From Peptostreptococcaceae bacterium VA2 (GTDB lineage Bacteria > Bacillota > Clostridia > Peptostreptococcales > Peptostreptococcaceae), in assembly GCA_000686145.1 (NCBI GenBank), contig JMMB01000007.1, positions 744,001-808,000 on the forward strand: 64,000 nt of DNA, read 5' to 3'. Shown here one piece after another: positions 9,511 through 18,041 of this stretch. The stretch's first letter is position 1. Each line of letters begins with the position of its first letter. The notes under the pieces were generated by a model, which had not been told where the DNA came from, made no database searches, and was given only the letters and a program-made list of their open reading frames with translations. The translations under genes and the position numbers were made by a program.

Positions 9511-10347
9511 ATGTTAGTATCATTAGTAATGCCAACCTTAAATAGATACGATGATATAGATTTATTGATGCAAAGTTTACAAAGGCAAACTTACAAAAAT
9601 TTTGAATTAATAGTTATAGATCAAAACGATAATAATAAGGTAGAAGAAATTGTAGGTAAATACAAAGATGAGATAGTTGTAAAGTATGTAAAAAGTGACA
9701 AAATAGGATTAAGCTATAATAGAAATATCGGAATAAAAATAGCTAAGGGCCAAATAATAGCATTTCCTGATGACGACTGTGTATATGAATATGATACTTT
9801 AGAAAAGGTTATAAAGTTCTTTGAAGAAAATGCAGATTATAGAATATATAGTTGCAAGACTATGGATGCTAATAAAGTAGATGCATTTAAGAAAATGCAT
9901 GATGGAATTTGTGAAATTAATAGTATAAATGTTCTAGATACTATTACATCAATAACTTTCTTTATAAACTTCAAAAAAGAAGAGTATACGCTATTTGATG
10001 AAAAGCTAGGAGTAGGCGGACCATTTGGCTCTGGAGAAGAAATAGACTATATACTAGATTTACTTAGCAAAGGATATAAAGGTAGATATTTTGGAGATGA
10101 TATAATTTACCATCCAGCAAAAAAACACTCTAAATCAAAGGAAAAATACCAAAGAGACTTTAACTACGGTAGGGGGTTTGGAGCTCTTTGTAAAAAACAA
10201 ATAGTATACAGAAAAGATTATAAATTCTTAAAGGTAATGACATCTAAGCTAATAAGAAATGTGGGTGGCTTAGTATTAAGTTCAAGTAAAGATTACCATA
10301 GTGCTACCATAAAAGGTAGAATTAATGGATTTAGAGAGTACAAGTAA
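9511..10347 (+). CDS. Family 2 glycosyltransferase
   Basis: GT-A fold with the N-terminal SLVMPTLNRYDD, QRQTYKNFELIVIDQND and the acidic cluster FPDDDC at residues 85-90, which replaces the classical DXD. A later GSGEEIDY supplies the catalytic-base region. It should transfer a sugar from a nucleotide donor to the growing repeat unit on the cytosolic face. GGAGG lies before the ATG, 17 bases after the polymerase gene. Confidence 0.85.
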   Translation: MLVSLVMPTLNRYDDIDLLMQSLQRQTYKNFELIVIDQNDNNKVEEIVGKYKDEIVVKYVKSDKIGLSYNRNIGIKIAKGQIIAFPDDDCVYEYDTLEKVIKFFEENADYRIYSCKTMDANKVDAFKKMHDGICEINSINVLDTITSITFFINFKKEEYTLFDEKLGVGGPFGSGEEIDYILDLLSKGYKGRYFGDDIIYHPAKKHSKSKEKYQRDFNYGRGFGALCKKQIVYRKDYKFLKVMTSKLIRNVGGLVLSSSKDYHSATIKGRINGFREYK

Positions 10348-10366
10348 GAAGTAAGGGAGGTGCATT

Positions 10367-11545
10367 ATGGACAAAATTAGATTTTTTATTAATATGGCAA
10401 TTGCATTTTTAATATACCCATTTAACAAGCAAAAATTTAAAAATAAAAATATATGGCTTATAGGTGGACATGCAGGAGACATATACAATGACAACTCAAA
10501 GTTCTTTTATGAGTATATGTTAGATAATCATAAAGAAGTTAATACATACTGGGTTGTAAATAAAGACAGTAAGGTGTTTGATAAGATACCGGGAGAAAAG
10601 CTAGAAAGAGGTAGTATAAAAAACTATTTATATTACTATAATTCAAAGGCAATAATATTTTCACACTCTCCATCAGCAGACATTGCACCTTTTAACTTTA
10701 TAGTACCTATATTAAATGTGTTCCACAAAAATGTGGTAAAAGTATATTTAAATCATGGAACTATAAGTTTTAAAAAGAGAAAGCCGATGAATGGTACTTT
10801 TAAAAATCAGATAGATGAACTTATAAAAAGCTATAATGTTGCAACTGCAAGTTCTAAGTTTGAAGAAGATGTTATGGTAGATGACTGGGGCATGGATAAA
10901 GAAAGTGTATGTATAGTAGGAAATGCTAGATACGATAATTTGCCAACAAACGAAAAAGCTCAAACCAAAGACATATTATATACTCCAACATGGAGAGACT
11001 GGATAAAGTTTGATAGTGGTAATTTCACGAATAGTGATTATTTCAAGAATATAATGGATTTTTTAAATGACGAAAATTTAAATAAAATATTGAAAGAAAA
11101 AGATGTTAAAATAAAGTTTTACCTACATCATCTTATGCATGAATTTATAGACGACATAAAAGAAAATATAACTGGAAATCAAATTGTATTTTTAGACAAA
11201 GGAGTTACTTTAGCAACTGAAATTAGAAAGTCCTCTGCTAATATAACTGATTATTCTAGTGTTGCAATAGATTTTTTATATATGAATAGACCTATACTTT
11301 TTTATCAGTTTGACATAGATAAATATAAGGAAGAAATAGATTCTTATATAGACTTAGATAATGGTATTTTTGGATCATTAGCATATAATAAAGATGAAGC
11401 TGTTCACAAACTTATTGAAATTATTGAAAATGATTTTGAAGTAAAAGAAGATCAAAAAAATGAAAGAGATAAGTTTTTTAGATATAATGACAATAATAAT
11501 TGTGAGAGAATATACAACTGCATACTGGGTAAAATTAGTAAATAA
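10367..11545 (+). CDS. CDP-glycerol:poly(glycerophosphate)-type glycerophosphotransferase (TagB/TagF family)
   Basis: Glyphos_transf family (PF04464): VYLNHGTISFKKRKP carries the active HGT, followed by ILYTPTWRDW, an HH pair in YLHHLMHEF and ITDYSSVAIDFLYMNRPILFY, the usual C-terminal signature. These enzymes move glycerol phosphate from CDP-glycerol onto a lipid-linked acceptor. The product therefore probably carries phosphate, fitting the negatively charged polymer that binds CWB2 proteins. A hydrophobic segment near residues 5-18 suggests peripheral membrane contact. Confidence 0.85.
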   Translation: MDKIRFFINMAIAFLIYPFNKQKFKNKNIWLIGGHAGDIYNDNSKFFYEYMLDNHKEVNTYWVVNKDSKVFDKIPGEKLERGSIKNYLYYYNSKAIIFSHSPSADIAPFNFIVPILNVFHKNVVKVYLNHGTISFKKRKPMNGTFKNQIDELIKSYNVATASSKFEEDVMVDDWGMDKESVCIVGNARYDNLPTNEKAQTKDILYTPTWRDWIKFDSGNFTNSDYFKNIMDFLNDENLNKILKEKDVKIKFYLHHLMHEFIDDIKENITGNQIVFLDKGVTLATEIRKSSANITDYSSVAIDFLYMNRPILFYQFDIDKYKEEIDSYIDLDNGIFGSLAYNKDEAVHKLIEIIENDFEVKEDQKNERDKFFRYNDNNNCERIYNCILGKISK

Positions 11546-11569
11546 TTTATAAGTGACGAGGAAGATAAT

Positions 11570-12319
11570 ATGAAAAAAAATTTAGTATCTATAATTACTC
11601 CTATGTATAATTCTGAAAAATTTATTGAGGCAACTATAAAATCTGTAATAAATCAAACTTATAAGGATTGGGAAATGATAATTGTTGATGATTGTTCAAC
11701 TGACAATAGTCCTAATATAGTTAAGACTTATATAGAAAAGGATCCTAGAATAAAATATATAAGAGCTAAATCTAACAAAGGTGTATCATGTGCTAGAAAT
11801 ATAGCACTAGATCAAGCTAAAGGTCAGTTTATAGCATTTTTAGATAGTGATGATATTTGGAATGAAAATAAATTGGAGAAACAAATAGGTTTTATGACGG
11901 AAAGTAATTGTGCAATTACTTTTACATCATATGAGCTTATGGATGAAAACAATGAAAGACTTGGTAAGGTTATAAAAGCACCTAAAAAAGTTGATTATAA
12001 TACATTGCTAAAAGGTAATATATTAGGGTGTCTTACTGTAGTACTTGATAAATCGAGATTAGACTTTGATATAAGACTGAGTGGAGTTAGACATGAAGAT
12101 TATGTGTTATGGCTTTCTATCTTAAAACAAGGTAATATAGCATATGGTATAAATGAAGTTTTGGCGCTTTATAGAAAATCGAGCACATCACTTAGTGGAA
12201 ATAAAATTAAATCTGCTATGTGGACTTGGAATATATATAGAAATATAGAAAAGATGCCACTACACAAATCTGTATATTATTTTGTTAATTATAGTATAAA
12301 TGGAATTAAAAAGAGTTAA
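11570..12319 (+). CDS. Family 2 glycosyltransferase (TuaG-like), copy 1
   Basis: GT-A transferase with SIITPMYNSEKFI, QTYKDWEMIIVDDCSTDNS and the nucleotide-sugar DXD (DSD at residues 92-94). The C-terminal third includes HEDYVLWLSILKQG. It closely resembles the gene at 12646 in length and almost every motif, so the two are paralogs flanking a small unknown gene. TuaG in Bacillus belongs to teichuronic acid synthesis; here the role is transfer of one sugar to the repeat unit, with substrate unknown. Its last 20 bases overlap the next open frame. Confidence 0.86.
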   Translation: MKKNLVSIITPMYNSEKFIEATIKSVINQTYKDWEMIIVDDCSTDNSPNIVKTYIEKDPRIKYIRAKSNKGVSCARNIALDQAKGQFIAFLDSDDIWNENKLEKQIGFMTESNCAITFTSYELMDENNERLGKVIKAPKKVDYNTLLKGNILGCLTVVLDKSRLDFDIRLSGVRHEDYVLWLSILKQGNIAYGINEVLALYRKSSTSLSGNKIKSAMWTWNIYRNIEKMPLHKSVYYFVNYSINGIKKS

Positions 12320-12590
12320 AAAGAAAGGGTTGAGTATAAATGTACTAAGTAAAAGTTCTTTAAAAGGAAGAGCATTAGAGTATTTATATTTGACAAACCA
12401 AAATACTTATCCTATAGATAGATATCCATATATGTGGGTTAAAAATTATATAAACTTAGCTAGATATTCATTGTTATCTGAAAGTAGCTATTATAAAGAA
12501 ATCAATAAGTTTGGTGATAAATTTATGTATGGTGTATGTTTCCCACTGGGTTACTACAAATATTTAAAACAAAAGAAACACGTAAAATAA
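12300..12590 (+). CDS. Small basic protein of unknown function between two TuaG-like genes
   Basis: A 96-residue open frame that overlaps the upstream transferase gene by 20 bases. It is basic and rich in Tyr, Lys and Leu, with no signal peptide and no membrane helix. I do not recognise a family. The stretch around AREYLYLTNQN-like (ALEYLYLTNQNTYPIDRYPYM) looks like true protein rather than noise. There is no good ribosome site before the ATG at 12300, so it may be translated by coupling. A TTG at 12330 directly follows AAAGGG but is too close to it. It may also be a detached C-terminal piece of an ancestral transferase. Confidence 0.5.
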   Translation: MELKRVKKKGLSINVLSKSSLKGRALEYLYLTNQNTYPIDRYPYMWVKNYINLARYSLLSESSYYKEINKFGDKFMYGVCFPLGYYKYLKQKKHVK

Positions 12591-12645
12591 ACAAACTTAT
12601 TAATAGTGACAAATTGATAGCTACTATATAAGGAGAATGTAAATT

Positions 12646-13398
12646 ATGAATGAACCTTTAGTATCGATAATAACACCTGTATATAATGCAGAGCAGTTTT
12701 TATCAGAGACAATAAAGTCAATAAAGCGTCAAACTTATAATAATTGGGAACTTTTATTAGTGGACGATTGTTCTAAGGACAATTCAGCGAAGATAATAAA
12801 ACAATTTGCAAAAAGTGATGACCGAATAAAATATATAAAGCTTGAAAAAAATTCTGGGGCTTCAGTATCTAGAAATACTGGAATCATAAATGCGAAAGGT
12901 AGATTTGTTGCATTTATAGATAGCGATGATTTGTGGGAACCTCAGAAGTTAGAAGTTCAAATTAAATATATGATAAAAGAAAAAGTAGGATTTACTTTTA
13001 CATCGTATAGATATATGAAAGAAAATGGAGACAAAACTAATAAAGTAGCAAAGGCACCATCTAAAATAAATTATGATGGACTTCTTAAAAATACTATAAT
13101 AGGATGTTCTACTGTAGCTGTAGATAGAAATATTATTGGGGATTTTCAAATGCCTTTAGTTAGAAGAGGACAAGATACTGCTACATGGTTAAAGATATTA
13201 AGAAATGAAAAATATGCTTACGGAATAGAACAAGATTTAGTTAACTATAGATTAGTAGGAGATTCTTTATCTAGCAATAAAGTAAAAGCCTTAAGAAGAA
13301 CTTGGAATACTTATAGAAATGTAGAAAAATTAAACATATTTAAGACTTCTTACGTTTTTTGCTTTTACATATTCAATGCAATAAAGAAAAGAATATGA
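12646..13398 (+). CDS. Family 2 glycosyltransferase (TuaG-like), copy 2
   Basis: It parallels the gene at 11570 throughout: SIITPVYNAEQFL, QTYNNWELLLVDDCSKDNS, DSD at residues 92-94, and RRTWNTYRNVEKL near the end where copy 1 has MWTWNIYRNIEKM. It differs in the acceptor-side region, RRGQDTATWLKILRN here against RHEDYVLWLSILKQG in copy 1, so the two probably use different acceptors. AAGGAG precedes the ATG. It should add another sugar to the repeat unit. Confidence 0.86.
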   Translation: MNEPLVSIITPVYNAEQFLSETIKSIKRQTYNNWELLLVDDCSKDNSAKIIKQFAKSDDRIKYIKLEKNSGASVSRNTGIINAKGRFVAFIDSDDLWEPQKLEVQIKYMIKEKVGFTFTSYRYMKENGDKTNKVAKAPSKINYDGLLKNTIIGCSTVAVDRNIIGDFQMPLVRRGQDTATWLKILRNEKYAYGIEQDLVNYRLVGDSLSSNKVKALRRTWNTYRNVEKLNIFKTSYVFCFYIFNAIKKRI

Positions 13399-13433
13399 GC
13401 GTAGTTAAATAGATACAATTGGAGGAGAGAGTC

Positions 13434-14729
13434 ATGAAGATTGCTATAGCTGGAACTGGATATGTAGGTTTAGTAACGGGGGTATGTTTAGCTGAAGTAG
13501 GTCACACTAATGTGGTATGTGTTGATGTAGACGATAAAAAAGTAGATCTTATGAAAGTTGGAGTTTCACCTATACATGAAGATAATTTAGAAGCATTGAT
13601 GATTAAAAATTATCAATTAGGAAGAATTGATTATACTACAGATTACAAAAGTGCATACAAAGACGCTGATGTAATTATGATAGCTGTAGGGACGCCAGAG
13701 AGAAGTGATGGTTCTGCAAACTTAGATTATATAAAACAAGTAGCAAAACAAATTTCTCAAACTATAACTAAAGATACTTTGATAGTAATAAAATCAACAG
13801 TACCTATTGGCACTAATGATAAGATAGAAAGCTATATAAGAAAGAATTTAAAAAATAATGTAAAAGTAGAACTTGCTTCAAATCCAGAGTTTTTATCACA
13901 AGGAACTGCGGTAGCCGATACTCTACAAGCATCAAGAATAGTTGTTGGTGTTGAGAGTGAATGGGCAAAAGATATATTAGATGAGATTTATCAACCATTT
14001 AATCAGCCAATAGTTGTAACTAATAGAAATAGTGCTGAGATGATAAAATATGCTTCAAATGACTTCTTAGCACTTAAAATATCTTTTATGAATGATATTG
14101 CTAATCTTTGTGAAATAGTAGGTGCAAACATTGAAGATGTAGCTAAAGGCATGAGCTATGATGATAGAATAGGTTCAAAGTTTTTAAAAGCTGGTATTGG
14201 ATATGGTGGTTCATGTTTTCCAAAGGATACCAAGGCACTACATTGGCTATCTAGTCACAATGGATATGAATTAAAAACAGTAAAAGCAGCAATCGAAGTA
14301 AATGAATCTCAAAAACTTAGATTAGTTAGAAAAGCATCTAAATTAGTAGAAAGCTTTGAGGGAATGAAGGTAGCAGTGCTTGGACTTACTTTTAAGCCTG
14401 ATACTGACGATTTAAGAGAGGCTCCTTCTATACCTAACATTAAATACTTGATAGAAAGAGGAGCTAATGTTGTAGCTTATGATCCTGTAGGAGTAAAAAA
14501 TACTAAAAAGATTTTTGGAAATAGCATAGAGTATGCAAGTTCTATAGATGAAGCTATTTCTGATTCTGAAATATGCTTTATAATGACTGAATGGAGCGAA
14601 ATTGTAAACTACGATATTTCTAATTATAAATCTAAGATGAAAAATCCATTATTACTTGATGGAAGAAACTGCTATAAAGTAGAAGATATGTCTAATATAG
14701 GTGTAGATTATTATTCTATAGGAAGATAG
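13434..14729 (+). CDS. ugd: UDP-glucose 6-dehydrogenase
   Basis: It oxidises UDP-glucose to UDP-glucuronate using two NAD+. The N-terminal Rossmann motif GTGYVGLVTG, the middle-domain ASNPEFLSQGTA and NDFLALKISF, the catalytic Cys261 in GYGGSCFPKD and the C-terminal GLTFKPDTDDLREAP are all present. A TTG at 13419 extends the frame, but GGAGGAG at 13421-13427 must be its ribosome site, so translation starts at the ATG at 13434 (431 residues). The product suggests that the polymer contains a uronic acid or a sugar derived from it. As I recall, this locus in C. difficile has the same gene under the name rkpK. Confidence 0.94.
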   Translation: MKIAIAGTGYVGLVTGVCLAEVGHTNVVCVDVDDKKVDLMKVGVSPIHEDNLEALMIKNYQLGRIDYTTDYKSAYKDADVIMIAVGTPERSDGSANLDYIKQVAKQISQTITKDTLIVIKSTVPIGTNDKIESYIRKNLKNNVKVELASNPEFLSQGTAVADTLQASRIVVGVESEWAKDILDEIYQPFNQPIVVTNRNSAEMIKYASNDFLALKISFMNDIANLCEIVGANIEDVAKGMSYDDRIGSKFLKAGIGYGGSCFPKDTKALHWLSSHNGYELKTVKAAIEVNESQKLRLVRKASKLVESFEGMKVAVLGLTFKPDTDDLREAPSIPNIKYLIERGANVVAYDPVGVKNTKKIFGNSIEYASSIDEAISDSEICFIMTEWSEIVNYDISNYKSKMKNPLLLDGRNCYKVEDMSNIGVDYYSIGR

Positions 14730-14742
14730 AGGGGGATATTAT

Positions 14743-15828
14743 ATGAGCACTATATGTTATTTAGCTGACGCATCTAATCCTCATACTATTAAATGGTGTA
14801 ATTTTTTTAAAAATAGGGGTTACGATATCCATGTGATTTCATTAAATGATGGAGATATAGAAGGTGTTACAGTACATAAATTTAGTTTTAATGTTAAAGA
14901 ATTAAAAAATGAAAGTCCTTTTAAAAAAGTAAAATACATAACATCTATAAGTGAAATAAAAAAAATAGTAAATAAAATTAAACCAGATATACTACATGCA
15001 CATTATGCAAGTAGCTATGGATTAATAGGAAGCTTACTAAATTATCACCCATACGTAATTTCTGTATGGGGAACTGATATTTATGAGTTTCCTAATGGCG
15101 GGTTTATACAAAATAAAATAATCAGATATAATTTAAAAAAAGCTGACTATATTTTTTCAACTAGTAAAGATATGGCAAGAGAAACTAATAAATACACAGA
15201 TAAAAAAATATACATAACTCCATTTGGAGTTGATATGGATTTCTTTAGTAAAATTGAAAAAAATAAAAAAAATAAATTTACTATAGGGACTATAAAAACT
15301 TTAGAAAAAAAGTATGGAATAGACTATCTTATAAAGGGATTTAAGTTAGTTAAAGAAAACAATTCCAAAGAAGATATAGTTTTAAAAATAGCTGGATCAG
15401 GTAGTCAAATGGACAACTTGGTTAACTTGGTAAATGAATTAGACTTAAAAGACTCTGTAGAGTTTTTGGGGCGTATTCATCTAGATCAAGTAGCAGATGT
15501 ATTTAATACTTTTGATGTAGCTGTATTTCCATCACTAAGAGAAAGTTTTGGAGTAGCAGCAATAGAAGCTCAATCATGTGAAATACCTGTAATAGTTAGT
15601 AGTGTAGGTGGACATCCTGAAGTTGTGATTGATGGTGAAACTGGTATTATTATAAATCCAGAGAATCCACAAGAAATAAAGGATGCTATATTAAAATTAT
15701 TAGAAGATGATAAATTAAGAAAAGATACAGGAAAAAAAGGGCGTAATTTTATTAAAGAAAATTATGAAGTTAATTCAAATTTTAATGATATAGATAAAAT
15801 ATATAAAAAAATACTTAATAAAAAATAA
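14743..15828 (+). CDS. Family 4 glycosyltransferase
   Basis: GT-B fold. The N-terminal half holds an acceptor domain (LHAHYASSYG, then ISVWGTDIYEFP). The C-terminal half has the nucleotide-sugar site ending in PSLRESFGVAAIEAQ, the classical E-x7-E motif, and GGHPEVV. It should transfer a sugar with retention from a nucleotide donor on the cytosolic side. GGGGG precedes the ATG by 8 bases. It follows ugd by 13 bases, so it may use UDP-glucuronate, which is inference only. Confidence 0.88.
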   Translation: MSTICYLADASNPHTIKWCNFFKNRGYDIHVISLNDGDIEGVTVHKFSFNVKELKNESPFKKVKYITSISEIKKIVNKIKPDILHAHYASSYGLIGSLLNYHPYVISVWGTDIYEFPNGGFIQNKIIRYNLKKADYIFSTSKDMARETNKYTDKKIYITPFGVDMDFFSKIEKNKKNKFTIGTIKTLEKKYGIDYLIKGFKLVKENNSKEDIVLKIAGSGSQMDNLVNLVNELDLKDSVEFLGRIHLDQVADVFNTFDVAVFPSLRESFGVAAIEAQSCEIPVIVSSVGGHPEVVIDGETGIIINPENPQEIKDAILKLLEDDKLRKDTGKKGRNFIKENYEVNSNFNDIDKIYKKILNKK

Positions 15829-15843
15829 TTAATTTTACATATA

Positions 15844-15889
15844 AAACCATTAAGTTATTATTTTAAATACAATAAAAGTTTAATGGTTT
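15844..15889 (+). terminator. Possible weak terminator or intra-operon hairpin
   Basis: Arms AAACCATTAA and TTAATGGTTT pair across a 26-base loop, with no T tract after. It lies between the family 4 transferase and the acyltransferase and may only lower read-through. Confidence 0.35.
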
Positions 15890-15915
15890 ATTAGATTTAA
15901 TTTAGGAGAATTGAC

Positions 15916-17016
15916 ATGTCATTTAATAAAAAAAGATATTATAGCTTAGATTTCATAAAAACTCTAGCTATTTTTTTAGTTTGTTTTTACCATTTTAGTA
16001 CTATAAATGTTAACTTTATAGAAGATCGATCTATTACAGCATATGTAACTTACTATATTTATGGATTTTCTAGTATTTGCGTGCCATTATTTTTTATGGT
16101 AAATGGAGCATTAATGCTAAATAAAGATTATAATTTTAAGGTACACATAAAAAAGTTAATAAATTTAATAGTATTAATTTTTATATGGGGAGCAATTCAA
16201 TTATTAACTTATGCAATTATATACGGTGATACTTATACTATTAAAAGTTTTATATATGGGGTATTAAATTGGACTAAAGGAAGAATTGATTCACTTTGGT
16301 TTTTACAAACTTTAATATGCTTATATATTATTTTTCCGATAGTAAAGGAAATTTATGATAAAGAAGATAAGACTTTACTTAACTATATGTTATTTATAGT
16401 TGGACTAGCTACATTTGGACTAGTATTTATGAATATGTGTGCTAATGTGGTTCAGTGGAGCGTTGGAAAAATAAATTTAGAGGGAAACTTCTTTAATATT
16501 TTAATGGACCCATTTAATCCATTCAAAGGTTTTAGAGCATATTCACTTATATATTTTATAGGTGGAGCTATATTGATAAATAAAATAAAGGAAAATAAAA
16601 TTAATATAAGTAATTTTAAGATAGGAATATTGTTATTCTTAAGTCTATTATTGTTATTTTTATATGGTGTAATGATGACTTTTAGTAATGGAAGAATTTA
16701 TGATACTGTTTTTGATGGTTATGGAACAATAATGACATTTACAATATGTGTACTAGTTTTTATAATAGCTTTTAGAAATGAAGAAAAATTAGTAAAACTA
16801 GATCCAGTAATAAGGGTTATAGGTTCTAATACTCTAGGGATATATCTATTACAAGGTATGGTAGGTGCTTATTTACGCCCTATTTATAAACAAATAAGTT
16901 TTAACCAAAACATATTTGTAAACATAATATTTACATTTATAATAGTTATTATATGTTTATTTATAACAATGACATTGAAGAAGATACCTATAATAAAAAA
17001 GATATTTGAAATGTAG
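15916..17016 (+). CDS. Membrane acyltransferase (acyltransferase 3 family)
   Basis: A 366-residue protein with about 10 membrane helices. The family N-terminus is clear: YYSLDFIKTLAIFLVCFYH, with the conserved histidine in the first helix. The central LWFLQTLICLYIIFP segment is also typical. Such proteins O-acetylate or succinylate cell-surface glycans. As the last cluster gene before the hydrolases it probably decorates the polymer. AGGAG precedes the ATG at 15916 by 7 bases. Confidence 0.87.
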   Translation: MSFNKKRYYSLDFIKTLAIFLVCFYHFSTINVNFIEDRSITAYVTYYIYGFSSICVPLFFMVNGALMLNKDYNFKVHIKKLINLIVLIFIWGAIQLLTYAIIYGDTYTIKSFIYGVLNWTKGRIDSLWFLQTLICLYIIFPIVKEIYDKEDKTLLNYMLFIVGLATFGLVFMNMCANVVQWSVGKINLEGNFFNILMDPFNPFKGFRAYSLIYFIGGAILINKIKENKINISNFKIGILLFLSLLLLFLYGVMMTFSNGRIYDTVFDGYGTIMTFTICVLVFIIAFRNEEKLVKLDPVIRVIGSNTLGIYLLQGMVGAYLRPIYKQISFNQNIFVNIIFTFIIVIICLFITMTLKKIPIIKKIFEM

Positions 17017-17048
17017 GTATATATAAATGACAAATTTGTAAATGAAAT

Positions 17049-17087
17049 TTGTAATATTTGGTAAAAAGTGTTACAATAATATTACAA
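17049..17087 (+). promoter_or_regulatory. Promoter with overlapping inverted repeat before the NlpC/P60 gene
   Basis: TTGTAA (17049-17054) and TACAAT (17072-17077) are 17 bases apart. The same stretch holds 10-base arms TTGTAATATT and AATATTACAA (17049-17058 and 17078-17087) that cover the -35 box and the bases after the -10 box, so a repressor could bind here. Confidence 0.5.
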
Positions 17088-17125
17088 ATACGTTTTAAAC
17101 GAATAAAAATTAGACGGGGTGAATT

Positions 17126-17866
17126 ATGAGAGTAGGGAATAAAAGATTAAATATATTATCTAAAGTAGTAACTATAGCTATACTTTTTACTTGTGTTTAT
17201 GCAGGGGGAAGCAACAAAGAAGTATACGCAGCTGAAAACAATAATGAGATAAATCAATCATATAGAAGAGTAAACGATCAAACAGGAAAAATTAAGCCAT
17301 GTGATTTTTTAAATGTAAGAAGTGGAGCAAGTGTTAATAATTCTGTAGTTACAAAAGTTTATACTAATGATGTTGTTGAGGTATTAGAAAAAAACAACAA
17401 TGGTTGGTATAAAATAAAGCCAGCAAACGGCCAAGTAGGCTGGGTAAATGGAAAGTATGTACAAACACAAAATGATAACAATAATCAAGTATCAGATAAA
17501 TCAAAAAAGGTAGTTGATTTAGCACATAAACAATTAGGGAAGCCATATTCATGGGGAGCTAATGGTCCTAATTCATTTGACTGTTCAGGACTTACATCAT
17601 ATGTATACAAAAATGCAGCTAATGTAAAACTACCAAGAACTTCAACAGAGCAAGTTAATGTTGGTAAAACAGTTAGTAAAAACAATTTAAAAGCGGGAGA
17701 CTTAGTATTCTTTTCATCAACGGGAAAAGGAATAACTCACGTTGGATTATACATAGGAGGATCGAAGATGATTCATTCTCCAAAACCAGGTGAAAATGTT
17801 AAAATTGATAACATTAATTCATCATACTATTCAAGAACTTATGTAACAGCTAAATCTATATTATAG
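17126..17866 (+). CDS. Secreted SH3-NlpC/P60 peptidoglycan endopeptidase
   Basis: A signal peptide (about residues 1-35, ending VYAAEN) leads to a bacterial SH3 domain (about 52-113, with CDFLNVRSGAS and GWVNGKYV) and an NlpC/P60 domain (about 125-246). The catalytic Cys153 sits in SFDCSGLTSYV, with His205 in ITHVGLYIGG and His217 in MIHSPKP. It should cleave the stem peptide, usually between D-Glu and the diamino acid. It has its own promoter and a strong terminator, so it is a single-gene unit. It stands just before the cwp19-type gene, as in C. difficile. Confidence 0.92.
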   Translation: MRVGNKRLNILSKVVTIAILFTCVYAGGSNKEVYAAENNNEINQSYRRVNDQTGKIKPCDFLNVRSGASVNNSVVTKVYTNDVVEVLEKNNNGWYKIKPANGQVGWVNGKYVQTQNDNNNQVSDKSKKVVDLAHKQLGKPYSWGANGPNSFDCSGLTSYVYKNAANVKLPRTSTEQVNVGKTVSKNNLKAGDLVFFSSTGKGITHVGLYIGGSKMIHSPKPGENVKIDNINSSYYSRTYVTAKSIL

Positions 17867-17871
17867 TATAC

Positions 17872-17904
17872 AAAGCAGTGAATAAAAAATTCACTGCTTT
17901 TTTT
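17872..17904 (+). terminator. Rho-independent terminator
   Basis: AAAGCAGTGAAT pairs perfectly with ATTCACTGCTTT around a five-base A-rich loop and is followed by a T tract. Confidence 0.93.
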
Positions 17905-17955
17905 ATGTAAACAAAAGGCTGAATCAATGGAAAAATTTGTTTTTACCTCTAATAA

Positions 17956-17984
17956 TTGACTACTACAGTATGAATATGTATACT
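17956..17984 (+). promoter_or_regulatory. Sigma-A type promoter for the cwp19-type gene
   Basis: TTGACT (17956-17961) and TATACT (17979-17984) with 17-base spacing, 57 bases before the ATG at 18042. Confidence 0.75.
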
Positions 17985-18041
17985 TTGTAATGTAGCAGTT
18001 TGTAGAAAAAATGTGAAATATAGAATAATTAGGGGGAGAAA

